From Methanolobus profundi (lineage in GTDB: Archaea > Halobacteriota > Methanosarcinia > Methanosarcinales > Methanosarcinaceae), in the NCBI RefSeq assembly GCF_900114835.1, contig NZ_FOUJ01000003.1:1-64000 (forward strand): a DNA stretch of 64,000 nucleotides, given 5' to 3'. Below are positions 1 through 9,128 of the stretch, piece by piece (position 1 is the first letter of the stretch; every line of letters starts with the position of its first letter). The position numbers were made by a program, and so were the translations under genes. The notes beneath the pieces are model-generated. The model made no database searches, was not told the DNA's origin, and saw only the letters and a list, made by a program, of their open reading frames with translations.

Positions 1-554
1 GAGAATGAAGCATCCTCATCACGGATCTTTTCAACAGTATAATACTTCTGGGAGTTAGTTAGGTTATCGCTTCCAATCGTAGTTACACCAGTAAGAAGAG
101 TCACAAGGTTTGTTGCTGCACTATCACCAAAGGAGCCCATAGCACCATTAGATTGACCTGCTTCAGAATAAGATTTTGTATTTCCTGCATATACAAGGTT
201 GTTCGCTGTGGTACCATCAGTGATGGAAACAACTACCTGATTGACATCTACAGGAGAACTACCGACATTAAGTCCTACTTTAAGCTTAAGAAGGTCAATT
301 GTGTCTGACATATTTGTTGCTGAGTTCTTGGCACGGACACCCTCGATGGTCTTTACCATCAGGTTGGATGATACTTCCTGTGTAGCCTGCTTACCGGTTG
401 ACTGTGCCTTCTGCTGAAGTGTACCGGAAGTCTGAATCAATACAGCAGCTGCAACTGCTGCTACAAGAACCATGGCGATGAATATGATAAGGGTACCAAT
501 ACCCACCTGAGCCCTGGTGTCTTTTTTCATATGTAATACTTTGTTTGCTTTCAT
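1..554 (-). CDS. flaB: Archaellin (FlaB-type archaeal flagellin), 3' end outside the window
   Basis: Major filament protein of the archaellum. About 184 N-terminal residues are visible and the gene runs off the left edge. The start is ATG at 554-552, behind a GAGGAGGA ribosome binding site. The N-terminus is a class III (type IV pilin-like) signal: a short basic leader ending around KKDTR, then AQVGIGTLIIF, then a long hydrophobic helix rich in Ala and Val. FlaK-type peptidase should cut just before AQVGIG, and the helix then packs in the filament core. The remainder is the Ser/Thr/Asn-rich outer domain expected of an archaellin. Further fla genes probably lie to the left. Family assignment is firm; paralogue number cannot be told. 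Confidence 0.93.
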   Translation of the reverse strand, partial: MKANKVLHMKKDTRAQVGIGTLIIFIAMVLVAAVAAAVLIQTSGTLQQKAQSTGKQATQEVSSNLMVKTIEGVRAKNSATNMSDTIDLLKLKVGLNVGSSPVDVNQVVVSITDGTTANNLVYAGNTKSYSEAGQSNGAMGSFGDSAATNLVTLLTGVTTIGSDNLTNSQKYYTVEKIRDEDASF

Positions 555-702
555 GTACGATCCTCCTCTTTATATCCTTCGATTTTTGGATATACTACTA
601 TTATAGTAGTGAATAATATATATACCATTTGGTTGGAAATATCAAACAACAAACTAGTCGCAATTGCACAATGAAAATATATAAATAAAATAAAACTAAT
701 GT
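555..702. promoter_or_regulatory. Divergent promoter region between archaellin and the 7-TM gene
   Basis: A 148-bp AT-rich spacer separates two divergent genes. On the plus strand an ATATATAAATAA element near 676-687 lies about 25 bp before the GTG at 703, the spacing expected for a leaderless archaeal transcript. An AT-rich TATATATA-like stretch near 615-625 could serve the archaellin gene on the minus strand. Confidence 0.5.
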
Positions 703-1512
703 GTGTATGATATAGAGATGAATCCAGGACTCCTGCTGAACGGCACCATCAGTTTTGCAATAACATTGTCGTCCTTTGCATTCGCCTGGGTCTTATCCAG
801 GAACCAGGACCAATACAAAGAGAATAGCAAACCTGCTCTTTTTTCGCTAATCATATTCTGGACAATTGTAGCAATAACATACCTGCCTACTTCACTCAGG
901 ATGTTCGCTGCATATTTTGGGAACCAGGAAATGGATGCTATATTATACTTCATAGCAGCAGTCCCATTTGCTTTTATTTCAGTTCCGCTGGTCTTTTTCA
1001 TAATATATGTGATCACAGGAAGTATGAAGATCGGAGAATATACATCACTGATATTCACATTCATAGGAGCAGCTTATCTGGCATTCCTTTACAATAGCGG
1101 AATAGTCGGACCTATAGTAACTGACTGGGGTTCAATCTTTATGATCAACAGTGATGCTGCCATCAATCTATATCTGATGGGACTCTTTGTAATACCCACT
1201 TCAATGATACTTGGGCTTTTGTTGCTCATATTGTTGCAAAGGATGCCAAAGAGAATACGCTATAGAACAGCACTCCCACTCGTTGCAATATCATTCGTTT
1301 TTGATTTCATGCTTACGGACATGATAGCAATAGTTGATGTGATGCAGATGTTTGCACGCCTGTTCGTTCTTATAGGCACAGTGCTTGCATACCTTGCTTA
1401 CTTCCCCCCACACACCGTACAGGAGAAGTTAGGCATCCAGGAACAAATGAATAACACTCACATAAACCCCATTGACCATAACATCGAATTCTTTTTGAAG
1501 GATAGGAATTAG
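703..1512 (+). CDS. Seven-helix integral membrane protein of unknown function
   Basis: A 269-aa hydrophobic protein with about seven predicted membrane helices and a polar C-terminal tail of about 35 residues. I recognise no catalytic motif and no family beyond a general 7-TM layout like that of sensor-kinase N-termini. The GTG at 703 sits about 25 bp after a TATA element and has no Shine-Dalgarno sequence, so a leaderless start is likely. ATG at 718 is the alternative. It is divergent from the archaellin gene, which hints at a link with motility or its control, but that is only inference. Confidence 0.75.
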   Translation: MYDIEMNPGLLLNGTISFAITLSSFAFAWVLSRNQDQYKENSKPALFSLIIFWTIVAITYLPTSLRMFAAYFGNQEMDAILYFIAAVPFAFISVPLVFFIIYVITGSMKIGEYTSLIFTFIGAAYLAFLYNSGIVGPIVTDWGSIFMINSDAAINLYLMGLFVIPTSMILGLLLLILLQRMPKRIRYRTALPLVAISFVFDFMLTDMIAIVDVMQMFARLFVLIGTVLAYLAYFPPHTVQEKLGIQEQMNNTHINPIDHNIEFFLKDRN

Positions 1513-1582
1513 AGACCTTAATATCAGACCTGTGCATTAAAAATGAAACAAAATATTGTTTCATTTAAAAGGTACCGATATT

Positions 1583-1618
1583 TTTAAATACATTAACACT
1601 TATGTACATGTTTGTACA
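1583..1618 (+). promoter_or_regulatory. trp promoter with two TGTACA (TRP-box-like) operators
   Basis: A TTTAAATA box at 1583-1590 is followed by two TGTACA hexamers at 1603-1608 and 1613-1618, 10 bp apart start to start. TGTACA is the consensus bound by the archaeal tryptophan repressor TrpY in Methanothermobacter. Their position, about 13-28 bp after the TATA box, overlaps the expected transcription start, which suits repression of trpCBA. No trpY gene is in the window. Confidence 0.7.
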
Positions 1619-1642
1619 TTAAAGAACATACGTGGTTATTCG

Positions 1643-2434
1643 ATGCACTCGGTTATAAATGATATAGTCAATTCTACAGAAAAGAGGATCCTGCAAATTG
1701 ATAACGGAGATACCCTGAAAAGAGATCCAGAAAAAAGAGATATTGTCAATGCGATCAGAACTAAGAGGTCACTGAACAAAGTTGCTGTCATCTCAGAAGT
1801 TAAACCAGCATCTCCTGGCAAGAAACTAAGAGACATATCCCCGGAAGATGCAAAGGAGATAGCAAGCGAGATGGAAAGGGCCGGAGCAATCGCAATATCC
1901 GTACTTACTGAACCTGAGTTCTTCCATGGATCCCTCGACAACCTGAAAGCTGTAAGAAGTAATGTGTCCATCCCGGTACTACGCAAGGACTTTATTGTTG
2001 ATAAGATCCAATTTGAAGAGACACAAAGCGACCTTATTCTACTGATAGCCGGAATACTTGGAACGAAACTTGAGGAAATGGTGCAATTAGCGATTTCAAA
2101 AGGATTCGAGCCCCTGGTAGAAGTACATAATAAAGAGGAACTTGAAGAAGCCCTAAAAACAAAAGCAAGAGTTATAGGTATAAACAACAGGGACCTCAGT
2201 ACACTGGAGATCGATCTGGATACTACTCTTGAACTTGTTCCAAGAATAAAAGAATTCGATAATGAGAACGGAACTGAGCACATTATAATAAGTGAAAGTG
2301 GTATGCATACCACAGACGATATCAGGAAGGTTATAGAAGCAGGTGCTGATGCAGTACTTGTAGGCACCTCGATAATCAAAAGTGGCAAGATATATACCAA
2401 GACAAAAGAACTGGTTGATGCACTTGATGAATAA
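1643..2434 (+). CDS. trpC: Indole-3-glycerol phosphate synthase
   Basis: Catalyses ring closure of CdRP to indole-3-glycerol phosphate in tryptophan synthesis. The 263-aa beta/alpha barrel shows the family signatures: EVKPASPGKK with the catalytic Lys near the N-terminus, LRKDFI, the late SESGM loop and the VGTS phosphate-binding loop. I chose ATG at 1643 rather than the upstream extension because the TRP boxes and promoter lie inside that extension and the protein then has the usual length. It is the first gene of a trpC-trpB-trpA operon, 18 bp before trpB. The trpE, G, D and F genes are not adjacent in the visible sequence. Confidence 0.95.
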   Translation: MHSVINDIVNSTEKRILQIDNGDTLKRDPEKRDIVNAIRTKRSLNKVAVISEVKPASPGKKLRDISPEDAKEIASEMERAGAIAISVLTEPEFFHGSLDNLKAVRSNVSIPVLRKDFIVDKIQFEETQSDLILLIAGILGTKLEEMVQLAISKGFEPLVEVHNKEELEEALKTKARVIGINNRDLSTLEIDLDTTLELVPRIKEFDNENGTEHIIISESGMHTTDDIRKVIEAGADAVLVGTSIIKSGKIYTKTKELVDALDE

Positions 2435-2452
2435 GACAGATGGAGGAAGAAT

Positions 2453-3667
2453 ATGAAAAGATCGATGTATGGCAAGTTTGGGGGGCAATTCGTTCCTGAG
2501 GTACTTATGCCTGCACTTACAGAGCTTGAAGAAGCCTATGACAAATATAAAGAGGATCCTGAATTCCTTGCAGAACTTGACTATTATATGAAGGAGTTCG
2601 CAGGCAGAGAAACACCACTCTATTTTGCGAAGAACCTGAGTAAAAAATACGGCATCAAGATATACCTTAAGAGAGAGGATCTTGTACATGGTGGTGCCCA
2701 TAAGCTGAACAACACACTGGGACAGGCACTTCTGGCCAAATATATGGGAAAGGAAAGGCTCATTGCTGAGACAGGTGCAGGGCAGCATGGAACTGCAACT
2801 GCAATGGCTGCAGCTAATATGGGATTCATTTCCGAAGTATACATGGGTGCAAAGGACGTGGAACGTCAGCACATGAATGTTTACAGAATGGAGCTGATGG
2901 GGTCCAGGGTAAATGCAGTCGAATCCGGTTCAAAGACACTGAAAGATGCCATCAATGAGGCACTGAGGGACTGGGTCACCAATGTTGAGAACACGCACTA
3001 CCTGATAGGTTCTGTGGTAGGACCACACCCATATCCAATGATAGTACGTGATTTCCAGAGTGTGATCGGGAAGGAAGTAAAGGAACAGATCATGGAGAAG
3101 GAAGGACGTTATCCAGATTCCATTGTTGCATGTGCAGGCGGTGGAAGCAATGCAATGGGCATATTCCATCCATTTATAGAGGATAAAGAGGTCAAGCTCT
3201 TCCCTGTTGAAGCAGGTGGCAAAGAGATGAAGACCACCGAAAAGGAAGCATTGCACTCATCCTCGCTCTGTGCCGGTGAAGAAGGTATACTTCAAGGCGC
3301 ACACACAATGATATTACAGGATAAGTACGGACAGATACTTGAATCAAGTTCTGTATCTGCTGGCCTTGATTACTCTGGCGTGGGACCTGAACTTGCATAT
3401 CTGGCAGATATTGGCCGGGTAACACCATGCAATGTCAATGATGATGAAGCACTTGAAGCATTCTACGAGCTCAGTCGCCTTGAAGGTATTATCCCTGCTC
3501 TGGAATCATCACATGCAGTAGCATATGTCATGAAGATGGCAAAGACAGGAGAACTTGGAGATCTTGTGGTCATCAGCCTTTCTGGCAGAGGTGACAAAGA
3601 CCTCGAGACAGTATTTAAACTAAAAGAAGAGGAAGAGGCAAAAGAAGGAAAGGAGGCCTCCCTGTGA
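2453..3667 (+). CDS. trpB: Tryptophan synthase beta chain
   Basis: PLP enzyme that condenses indole with serine in the TrpA2B2 complex. The 404 residues carry the PLP lysine in [10 protein letters not shown] (Lys84), the ETGAGQHG segment with the catalytic Glu and the GGGSNAMG phosphate-binding loop. This is the classical TrpB1 type that pairs with TrpA, not the longer TrpB2. The C-terminus is a Glu/Lys-rich tail. The stop codon overlaps the start of trpA by 4 bp (GTGA), indicating translational coupling. Confidence 0.97.
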   Translation: MKRSMYGKFGGQFVPEVLMPALTELEEAYDKYKEDPEFLAELDYYMKEFAGRETPLYFAKNLSKKYGIKIYLKREDLVHGGAHKLNNTLGQALLAKYMGKERLIAETGAGQHGTATAMAAANMGFISEVYMGAKDVERQHMNVYRMELMGSRVNAVESGSKTLKDAINEALRDWVTNVENTHYLIGSVVGPHPYPMIVRDFQSVIGKEVKEQIMEKEGRYPDSIVACAGGGSNAMGIFHPFIEDKEVKLFPVEAGGKEMKTTEKEALHSSSLCAGEEGILQGAHTMILQDKYGQILESSSVSAGLDYSGVGPELAYLADIGRVTPCNVNDDEALEAFYELSRLEGIIPALESSHAVAYVMKMAKTGELGDLVVISLSGRGDKDLETVFKLKEEEEAKEGKEASL

Positions 3668-4440
3668 GAATAGCAGAGAAATTCGCAGAACTTGAAAAGA
3701 AAAAAGAGAAGGTACTGATCACTTACGTATGTGCAGGTGATCCTTCTGCAGAAGCAACAAAGGACATTGTCCATGCACTTGTAAAAGGTGGCGCTGATAT
3801 AGTAGAACTTGGACTTCCATTCTCTGACCCTGTTGCAGATGGACCTACAATACAGGCTGCAGCTACCAGAGCACTTGCAGCAGGTATGACCCCGGACATC
3901 TATTTTGAGATGGCTGCATCGATCAAAGAAGATGTTCCACTTGTATGCATGACATATTACAACCTGATATACAAGAGAGGGACGGAAAAGTTTGCAAAGG
4001 ACTGTGCAGAATCAGGAATTACAGGAATAATCGTTCCCGATCTTCCTGCAGAAGAATCAGATGAACTGCACGATGCATGCAAAAAGAATGGTGTTGACCT
4101 TATTTTCCTGATAACCCCTGTGACCACAGAATCAAGGATGAAGAACACACTTGAAAAGACATCAGGTTTTGTCTACATAGTCTCAAGACTTGGAGTTACA
4201 GGTGAAAGAGTAGATGTGGCAGATTCCACCAAGAAGATACTTGGACGTATCCACACAGATGTTCCAAAAGCTGTCGGTTTTGGCATATCCAATCAAAAAC
4301 AGGCTTCTGAAGTTATCAAAGCAGGAGCAGATGCAGTTATAGTAGGATCTGCTTTTGTCAGCATCATTGCTTCAGGCGATAATGTCAATGAGAGAGTAGA
4401 GAAACTTGCATCCGAACTAAAAGAAGGCTGCAAAGAATAA
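3664..4440 (+). CDS. trpA: Tryptophan synthase alpha chain
   Basis: Cleaves indole-3-glycerol phosphate and channels indole to TrpB. The 258-aa barrel has the catalytic Glu48 (in [10 protein letters not shown]) and Asp59 (in [10 protein letters not shown]), plus the C-terminal GFGIS and VGSAF phosphate-binding loops. It starts with GTG inside the trpB stop region and is the last gene of trpCBA. It faces ftsY, 45 bp away. Confidence 0.97.
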   Translation: MRIAEKFAELEKKKEKVLITYVCAGDPSAEATKDIVHALVKGGADIVELGLPFSDPVADGPTIQAAATRALAAGMTPDIYFEMAASIKEDVPLVCMTYYNLIYKRGTEKFAKDCAESGITGIIVPDLPAEESDELHDACKKNGVDLIFLITPVTTESRMKNTLEKTSGFVYIVSRLGVTGERVDVADSTKKILGRIHTDVPKAVGFGISNQKQASEVIKAGADAVIVGSAFVSIIASGDNVNERVEKLASELKEGCKE

Positions 4441-4485
4441 TAGTTAGATATTGGGAATAAAATAAAAACAGAAAGGAGTGGGGAC

Positions 4486-5619
4486 TCATTCTGCAAATAG
4501 CTGATCCACGAACCATTTGGGATCGAATTTGCGCAGGTCATCATATCCCTGCCCCATTCCTAAGAACAATATTGGTTTTCCGGTGATGTATGCAATTGAT
4601 ATTGCTGCGCCACCTTTAGAATCGGCATCTGTTTTCGTAAGGATAGAACCATTTATCGCAACAGCATCATTGAACTGAGCTGCCCTTTCAACCGCATCAT
4701 TACCTGCAACTGCCTCATCAACAAATATGATGAGATCTGGCGGAGCCACACGGCATACTTTCTTCAATTGCTCCATAAGGTTGATGTTCGTATGCATTCT
4801 TCCGGCAGTGTCTGACAGGACAACATCAACATTATTTGCCTTTGCATGCTGTATAGCATCATATATCACAGCAGCAGGGTCACCCTGTTCCTGATGTTTG
4901 ATTATCTTCACACCGATCTTGTCGGCATGTATAGCAAGCTGGTCTATAGCACCTGCCCTGAATGTATCACCTGCAGCTACTACTACTGACATACCCTGAT
5001 CCTTGAAGCGCTTTGATAATTTGGCAATGGATGTTGTTTTACCGGTTCCGTTGATACCAATGAAAACAATGTGTACTGGCTTATCAGCATCTTTTACGTA
5101 GTCATCGAGGTCGAATACATTTGCACTCATCACATCATAGATAGCTTTTTTGAGAGCATCTTCAACGATATTCCCGGTGTTGCTTCCTATACGACGCCTT
5201 GTCCCTACAAGCTGATTCTTGACGGACTCCACAATAGCCTCTGATACGGAAAGAGCGATATCGCTTTCAAGAAGTGCCATCTCAAGGTCCCATAATGGTT
5301 CTTCGAGATCATCTTCTTCAAGGATGAATTCCCTTTCAAAAACAAGAGCCTTTGCTTTCTGAGCAAAACCAAATTTCTTAGCGCCAGAGGACTCATTTTT
5401 AACTGATCCCGCCTCCGAGACCGGTTCGGACACTGGTACGGCTTCCTCAACTTTGGACTCGACAGTTTCCTGTGCGGAAGGTACTGGAGTTGATGATGTA
5501 GGCTCTTCCTGAGGAGCATCTGCAACAGCTTCCGGTTCTATAGCAACTGCCTTCTCATCGATCTTGCTGCTGATCTTATCTTTGAAGCCAGTAAGTTTTG
5601 ACTTAAGCTTATTGAACAC
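4486..5619 (-). CDS. ftsY: Signal recognition particle receptor FtsY
   Basis: SRP receptor GTPase that docks the SRP54-ribosome complex at the membrane. The N-terminal region, about 90 residues, is acidic and low in complexity (Glu/Ala/Pro/Ser/Val). The NG domain follows, with GINGTGKTTS as the G1 loop, DTAGRMHTN as G3, TKTDADSKGG as G4 and beyond, and GMGQGYDDL near the end. I chose GTG at 5619 (MFNKLKSKL), giving 377 aa. TTG at 5628 is an alternative. It ends the conserved ribosomal-protein/prefoldin cluster transcribed on the minus strand. Confidence 0.95.
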   Translation of the reverse strand: MFNKLKSKLTGFKDKISSKIDEKAVAIEPEAVADAPQEEPTSSTPVPSAQETVESKVEEAVPVSEPVSEAGSVKNESSGAKKFGFAQKAKALVFEREFILEEDDLEEPLWDLEMALLESDIALSVSEAIVESVKNQLVGTRRRIGSNTGNIVEDALKKAIYDVMSANVFDLDDYVKDADKPVHIVFIGINGTGKTTSIAKLSKRFKDQGMSVVVAAGDTFRAGAIDQLAIHADKIGVKIIKHQEQGDPAAVIYDAIQHAKANNVDVVLSDTAGRMHTNINLMEQLKKVCRVAPPDLIIFVDEAVAGNDAVERAAQFNDAVAINGSILTKTDADSKGGAAISIAYITGKPILFLGMGQGYDDLRKFDPKWFVDQLFAE

Positions 5620-5661
5620 GTGATACAACCCGTAAATTTGTTAAAAATAGAAAAAAAAGGT

Positions 5662-6108
5662 TCACTGGGAACCTGGCATTCCCTGAGCCTGCTGCTGCTG
5701 GCTAAGGAATGATTCAATAGCCTGCATCTGCTGACTTATCTGAAGCAGGGCATTGTTCATATTGTCGAGAGCTGTCGTGAGCCTTTCCTTACGGCGCTCA
5801 AGAATAACCTTTGCATCCGCAATTGGCCTTTCGACACTTATACCTGCCCCGACATCAACCACTACATTATCAGAGCGGCTGATATTGGCATATACAAATG
5901 AACCGGAACCGATCGGGAACATCATCTCAGAACCATCAGAAACATTGCTGAGTTCTTCAATGGTGCCCAGAGCACGATTGCAATCCTCCATGGAGATCTG
6001 GACCATGCCTACCTGTTGCTGTAACATCTCCGCTCGCTTCTGGAACTCGCGGTGCTGGTTCGCAAGGACCCTTGGGTCCTGTCCATTCATACCTGCCATA
6101 GAGATCAT
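5662..6108 (-). CDS. pfdA: Prefoldin alpha subunit
   Basis: Subunit of the hexameric jellyfish-shaped chaperone that hands unfolded proteins to the thermosome. The 148 residues show the expected coiled coil (about 10-55), a central beta-hairpin segment ([11 protein letters not shown], then [13 protein letters not shown]), a second coiled coil (about 95-135) and a Gln-rich tail. The ATG at 6108 overlaps the stop of the LX gene by 4 bp (ATGA). ATG at 6099 is another possible start. Its place between LX and ftsY is the standard archaeal order. Confidence 0.93.
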   Translation of the reverse strand: MISMAGMNGQDPRVLANQHREFQKRAEMLQQQVGMVQISMEDCNRALGTIEELSNVSDGSEMMFPIGSGSFVYANISRSDNVVVDVGAGISVERPIADAKVILERRKERLTTALDNMNNALLQISQQMQAIESFLSQQQQAQGMPGSQ

Positions 6109-6281
6109 GCCTCTGTAATACTTTCGATCTTTATCATGTTCCTTTTAAGACCATGCTGACTGCCAAAGAGTGAATACGCTTTGTCAAGTGCATTCTTCTC
6201 GTTCTGGCTCTCAATGGTCTTTGCGAACTTTTCCCATGCTATTCCGGCCCTGAATGTGCCTTTGACCTGAAATGTCTTCAT
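6105..6281 (-). CDS. rpl18a: Large ribosomal subunit protein LX (L18Ae/L20a)
   Basis: A small archaeal 50S protein, 58 aa. It has the characteristic opening [11 protein letters not shown] and the middle segment with [24 protein letters not shown] chose ATG at 6281 because an AGGTGATT ribosome binding site lies about 4-7 nt before it. The longer GTG-initiated form is unlikely because its start codon is part of that site. Confidence 0.93.
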   Translation of the reverse strand: MKTFQVKGTFRAGIAWEKFAKTIESQNEKNALDKAYSLFGSQHGLKRNMIKIESITEA

Positions 6282-6302
6282 TTGAATCACCTGTAACTGT
6301 TA

Positions 6303-6956
6303 TTAAATAAAGCCCAGTGCGTCCTCTATTCTTCCAAGTTCATGACCCGTGGTCTTTGAACCTGCAACGTATCCTTTGGAATTGGCCAACAAGCCTGAGC
6401 CCACCATCTGTGTGCCGTAATTTGATGTGCCGATATCCACCGGAAGTCCGAACAGTTCTTCAAGAACCTCCAGTTCCGAAGCGGTAGCCCTTGGATTTAC
6501 AAGCAGACCTTTGTTAGTAGCAACAGCGGCCATTCCTACGGTCTTGGTGCCTCCGATCGTGCCACGCCTGACATCGACCTTCAGAGCCTTTCCTATAGCT
6601 TCAATGGACCTGTCGCTGAGCTCTGGATGTACCAATGCAGCTGAATCGTTAGCCAGGACTACATTTCCTATGGCATTCAATTTGCCAGGGATCTCAAAGA
6701 CGGGTACATCCATCTTATCCTGCCCCCTCACATTGGAACCTCTAGAAACAAGCAATGCATTGGAGTTTCCACGACAAAGTGAACCCACAATAGTACCTCC
6801 ATTGATGAGAGTCTCCACTACATTAACCTGTAACAACTGCCCAAGGGCGTTTCTGGTATTCTCTGAAGTGTTCGGTGGCACAAGTGCCATATCTTCAGTA
6901 CACGTTGCAAAAGCCCCAATAATGGGGCTTTCCTGAATAGTTATAGTTCTTAACAT
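6303..6956 (-). CDS. eif6: Translation initiation factor aIF6
   Basis: Ribosome anti-association factor that binds the large subunit and blocks premature subunit joining. The 217 aa form the pseudo-fivefold pentein fold. Repeat-like elements such as [21 protein letters not shown] and GLLVNPRAT are visible at intervals. It lies between L31e and LX, as in many archaea, so it is probably cotranscribed with ribosomal proteins. Confidence 0.96.
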   Translation of the reverse strand: MLRTITIQESPIIGAFATCTEDMALVPPNTSENTRNALGQLLQVNVVETLINGGTIVGSLCRGNSNALLVSRGSNVRGQDKMDVPVFEIPGKLNAIGNVVLANDSAALVHPELSDRSIEAIGKALKVDVRRGTIGGTKTVGMAAVATNKGLLVNPRATASELEVLEELFGLPVDIGTSNYGTQMVGSGLLANSKGYVAGSKTTGHELGRIEDALGFI

Positions 6957-6996
6957 TATATTACGATCTATAGACTGGACTTTTCATGAGGAGCGA

Positions 6997-7263
6997 TCAT
7001 GCAAGTTCTGCCTGAACTTCGCCATCCTCGAACTTTGCAGCTCTTATACGAATGGACAAAGGTGGCTTCTCAGCACCGCGTTCCCATATCTTTTCGTTGA
7101 TCGTCTTGTCTATCTTGATCATATCAGGTTCTGCCTTCATATGCTTTGTAAGGTATGACCTGATAACTTTCAGAGCGTGTTTGGACCTCTTCCAGCGAGG
7201 AGCTTCCTTCACTTCACGGAGAGGAATTGTGTATATCTGCTCTTTTACTATGTCGTCTGCCAT
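6997..7263 (-). CDS. rpl31e: Large ribosomal subunit protein L31e
   Basis: 50S protein of 88 aa, located near the peptide exit tunnel. The [20 protein letters not shown] segment and the following [11 protein letters not shown] are diagnostic. Start ATG at 7263 has a GGTGATC site just upstream, inside the 13-bp gap to the L39e gene. Confidence 0.95.
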   Translation of the reverse strand: MADDIVKEQIYTIPLREVKEAPRWKRSKHALKVIRSYLTKHMKAEPDMIKIDKTINEKIWERGAEKPPLSIRIRAAKFEDGEVQAELA

Positions 7264-7276
7264 TATGATCACCTGC

Positions 7277-7432
7277 TTATTTCACATCGAGACTGCTTCT
7301 TCTCCAGTGTCTTCTCTTTGGATGGCTTACAACCTTACGGTTGGTCTTGATGATGACCCAGGTAGGAACCCTGTGGTTCTGCCTGTGTGCCTTAGCCAGC
7401 CTTGTTTTCTGTCCTTTTGTATTGTGGCTCAC
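7277..7432 (-). CDS. rpl39e: Large ribosomal subunit protein L39e
   Basis: A 51-aa basic protein that lines the ribosomal exit tunnel. The reading frame opens with GTG at 7432 ([19 protein letters not shown]), contains [14 protein letters not shown] and closes with the typical [12 protein letters not shown]. An AAGGTGAG ribosome binding site lies about 5 nt before the GTG. Length and neighbours (L31e downstream, PP-loop gene upstream) match the archaeal norm. A size cut-off could easily miss it. Confidence 0.95.
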   Translation of the reverse strand: MSHNTKGQKTRLAKAHRQNHRVPTWVIIKTNRKVVSHPKRRHWRRSSLDVK

Positions 7433-7486
7433 TTGTCTCACCTTATACTATGATTGATATTGTTAAATTGATAGATCTTGAACTTT

Positions 7487-8107
7487 TTAGTTCATGATCG
7501 CTTTTTTGCGTTCGATAATATGCGACTGCACATGTGTTGGGAAGATATCCCTGACCTTTTCCGAACCATTGCGCTGTTTGATAAGTTCCCGAAGTTCGGT
7601 CTCATAGTCCGCTTTCAGGACATTCTCGCTCAGACCTTCCTCGATAACCAGATGTTCCTTCACAAGTTCATTGACCGCAGCACGCCCGAACCCTTTAAGG
7701 GGACATACATAATGAACCCCAAAACGGTCCTCAATACTCCTTATCTGAGAATGTTCCAGCAAAGGAACACGATCATCGCGACGGATACCGTCTGCAATGA
7801 AAGAGGTATTCTCATCAGAAGCAAGATGCTCGATCACACTTTTGTGAATGAAATTTATGGCATTCTTTGGAAAACCATCCTGCATGATAATATCATATGC
7901 CTTTTCAAGGATCGATATGTCAGGCCTGATAACCCTGTGAGGAAAACCAAGCGTTTCTGCAGCCTCTGAAGCTACCTCCCCTACAGGAAGTAACGAAAAA
8001 CTGCATGTGACCAGTTCGATCTCGAAGAACGGCTCCAGCAATATTGCAGAAAGGGAACTATCCTTTCCACCGCTGAATAGGACTGATACCTGCATGAGAA
8101 TTCTCAC
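7487..8107 (-). CDS. PP-loop ATP pyrophosphatase-family protein (COG2117-like)
   Basis: A 206-aa protein with the SGGKDSS PP-loop near its N-terminus that binds ATP and adenylates a substrate. A late region (DGIRRDDRVP, then CPLKGFGRAAVNELV) resembles tRNA-modifying members of this superfamily. The precise substrate is unknown; tRNA thiolation or a related modification is an inference from the family. The GTG start at 8107 overlaps the PDCD5-gene stop by 4 bp (GTGA). ATG at 8095 is an alternative. Conserved location among ribosomal-protein genes suggests a translation role. Confidence 0.85.
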   Translation of the reverse strand: MRILMQVSVLFSGGKDSSLSAILLEPFFEIELVTCSFSLLPVGEVASEAAETLGFPHRVIRPDISILEKAYDIIMQDGFPKNAINFIHKSVIEHLASDENTSFIADGIRRDDRVPLLEHSQIRSIEDRFGVHYVCPLKGFGRAAVNELVKEHLVIEEGLSENVLKADYETELRELIKQRNGSEKVRDIFPTHVQSHIIERKKAIMN

Positions 8108-8463
8108 ATACGCTTAATGGTGGGTTCCCTCTTCTTAGGTTGCATCTGAACCAGAAGCTGTTTGAGTTTCTCGTCATCGATCATTGATTGAAGCCTGCCA
8201 CTTTGTGCAAGCATGATCAACTGAGATTCAAGCTGCTCTACCAGTTCCTTTCGGGACATACGTAGATTGGTCAGCCTCTCACGTGCTTCCGGAGTGAGGA
8301 TCTGACGCATCAGAGCCTGCTTCTTTGCTTCCATCTCAGCCTGCGCCTGCTCCTGCTGCATTGCTGCCTGCATATCGGCACCGCCCATCTGTTGTTGGGT
8401 CGCCTGTTGCTGCTGCATTTGCGCAAGCCTTCTTCTTCTTATTTCTTCAAGGTCGTCCGTCAT
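8104..8463 (-). CDS. PDCD5-family DNA-binding protein
   Basis: A 119-aa homologue of human PDCD5 and yeast Ymr074c, predicted to bind DNA and possibly to interact with chaperonin. It has an N-terminal EIRRRRLAQM helix, a Gln/Met/Ala-rich stretch (about 17-50) and the conserved core ILTPEARERLTNLRM, followed by LVEQLESQLIMLAQSGRL. ATG at 8463 has a GGTGAC site at suitable spacing. The basic IKRM end is typical. It lies between S19e and the PP-loop gene. Confidence 0.93.
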   Translation of the reverse strand: MTDDLEEIRRRRLAQMQQQQATQQQMGGADMQAAMQQEQAQAEMEAKKQALMRQILTPEARERLTNLRMSRKELVEQLESQLIMLAQSGRLQSMIDDEKLKQLLVQMQPKKREPTIKRM

Positions 8464-8535
8464 GAAAGTCACCTGTGCTTTACAGAAATGTAAGCAATGA
8501 TCCCTTATAGGAGTTATCGAACACGAATTCTGCGA

Positions 8536-8985
8536 TCAGTACTTAGCAAGACCAGGAATTGTTTCCACGAGGTCCTGTTTAACCTGATATGCAACGTTGT
8601 CAAGCATGGACTGTCCCTGTGGGGACACTACACGACCGCTCTTAAGAGCACGTACGAAACCTGCTTCTTCAAGCTGCTGAAGAGCTGTTCTTGCAATAGA
8701 ACCGCTTCCCTTTGCTTTAACACCAGGTGCAGCTCCTCTGTCCTTCTTTCCACCGTAGACGGATCTAAGTCTCTCGACACCGATAGGACCCTGTGTGTAA
8801 ACGGTCCTGAGTACTGCGGCACACCTTGTGTACCACCAGTCTTTTTCGCTAGGTGGAAGCTCTTTGTGCACACCGGTCTTTGCGTAAATTGCCCACTCAG
8901 GCGGATTTACTTTATCATTCTCTTTCAACTTTTCTGCTACCTTTGTTATTAACTCGGCTGCAGGAACGTCATATACAGTTGTCAT
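8536..8985 (-). CDS. rps19e: Small ribosomal subunit protein S19e
   Basis: 30S protein of 149 aa involved in small-subunit maturation. Diagnostic parts are [18 protein letters not shown], the [11 protein letters not shown] segment, [19 protein letters not shown] and the winged-helix portion with [11 protein letters not shown]. It is the first gene of the minus-strand cluster that continues through PDCD5, the PP-loop gene, L39e, L31e, aIF6, LX, prefoldin and ftsY. Confidence 0.96.
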   Translation of the reverse strand: MTTVYDVPAAELITKVAEKLKENDKVNPPEWAIYAKTGVHKELPPSEKDWWYTRCAAVLRTVYTQGPIGVERLRSVYGGKKDRGAAPGVKAKGSGSIARTALQQLEEAGFVRALKSGRVVSPQGQSMLDNVAYQVKQDLVETIPGLAKY

Positions 8986-9084
8986 TAATTATTCTCCTGA
9001 ATTATAATATCTGTTAAGATACCCACCTTCTGCAGGACTCAATTGCATCAGGTATAGTTCAGCTGGATTTGTGATGTTTAAACT

Positions 9085-9105
9085 ATTGAGTAGTATATAC
9101 GTGTT
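9085..9105 (-). promoter_or_regulatory. Probable promoter of the S19e-to-FtsY cluster
   Basis: On the minus strand a CGTATATACTA element (about 9092-9102) lies some 110 bp before the S19e start. It is the best TATA candidate in the 143-bp gap after purA. It implies a leader of roughly 80 nt. Confidence 0.45.
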
Positions 9106-9128
9106 TCGGCAGTTTTTGCTTATCCGCC

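Noticed and set aside
1556-1642. N-terminal extension of TrpC
   Set aside because: It would place the TATA box and both TGTACA boxes inside the coding region and add residues not seen in the family.
1636-2475. 279-codon antisense frame over trpC
   Set aside because: Ser-rich shadow of the trpC coding strand; trpC has catalytic motifs and a promoter.
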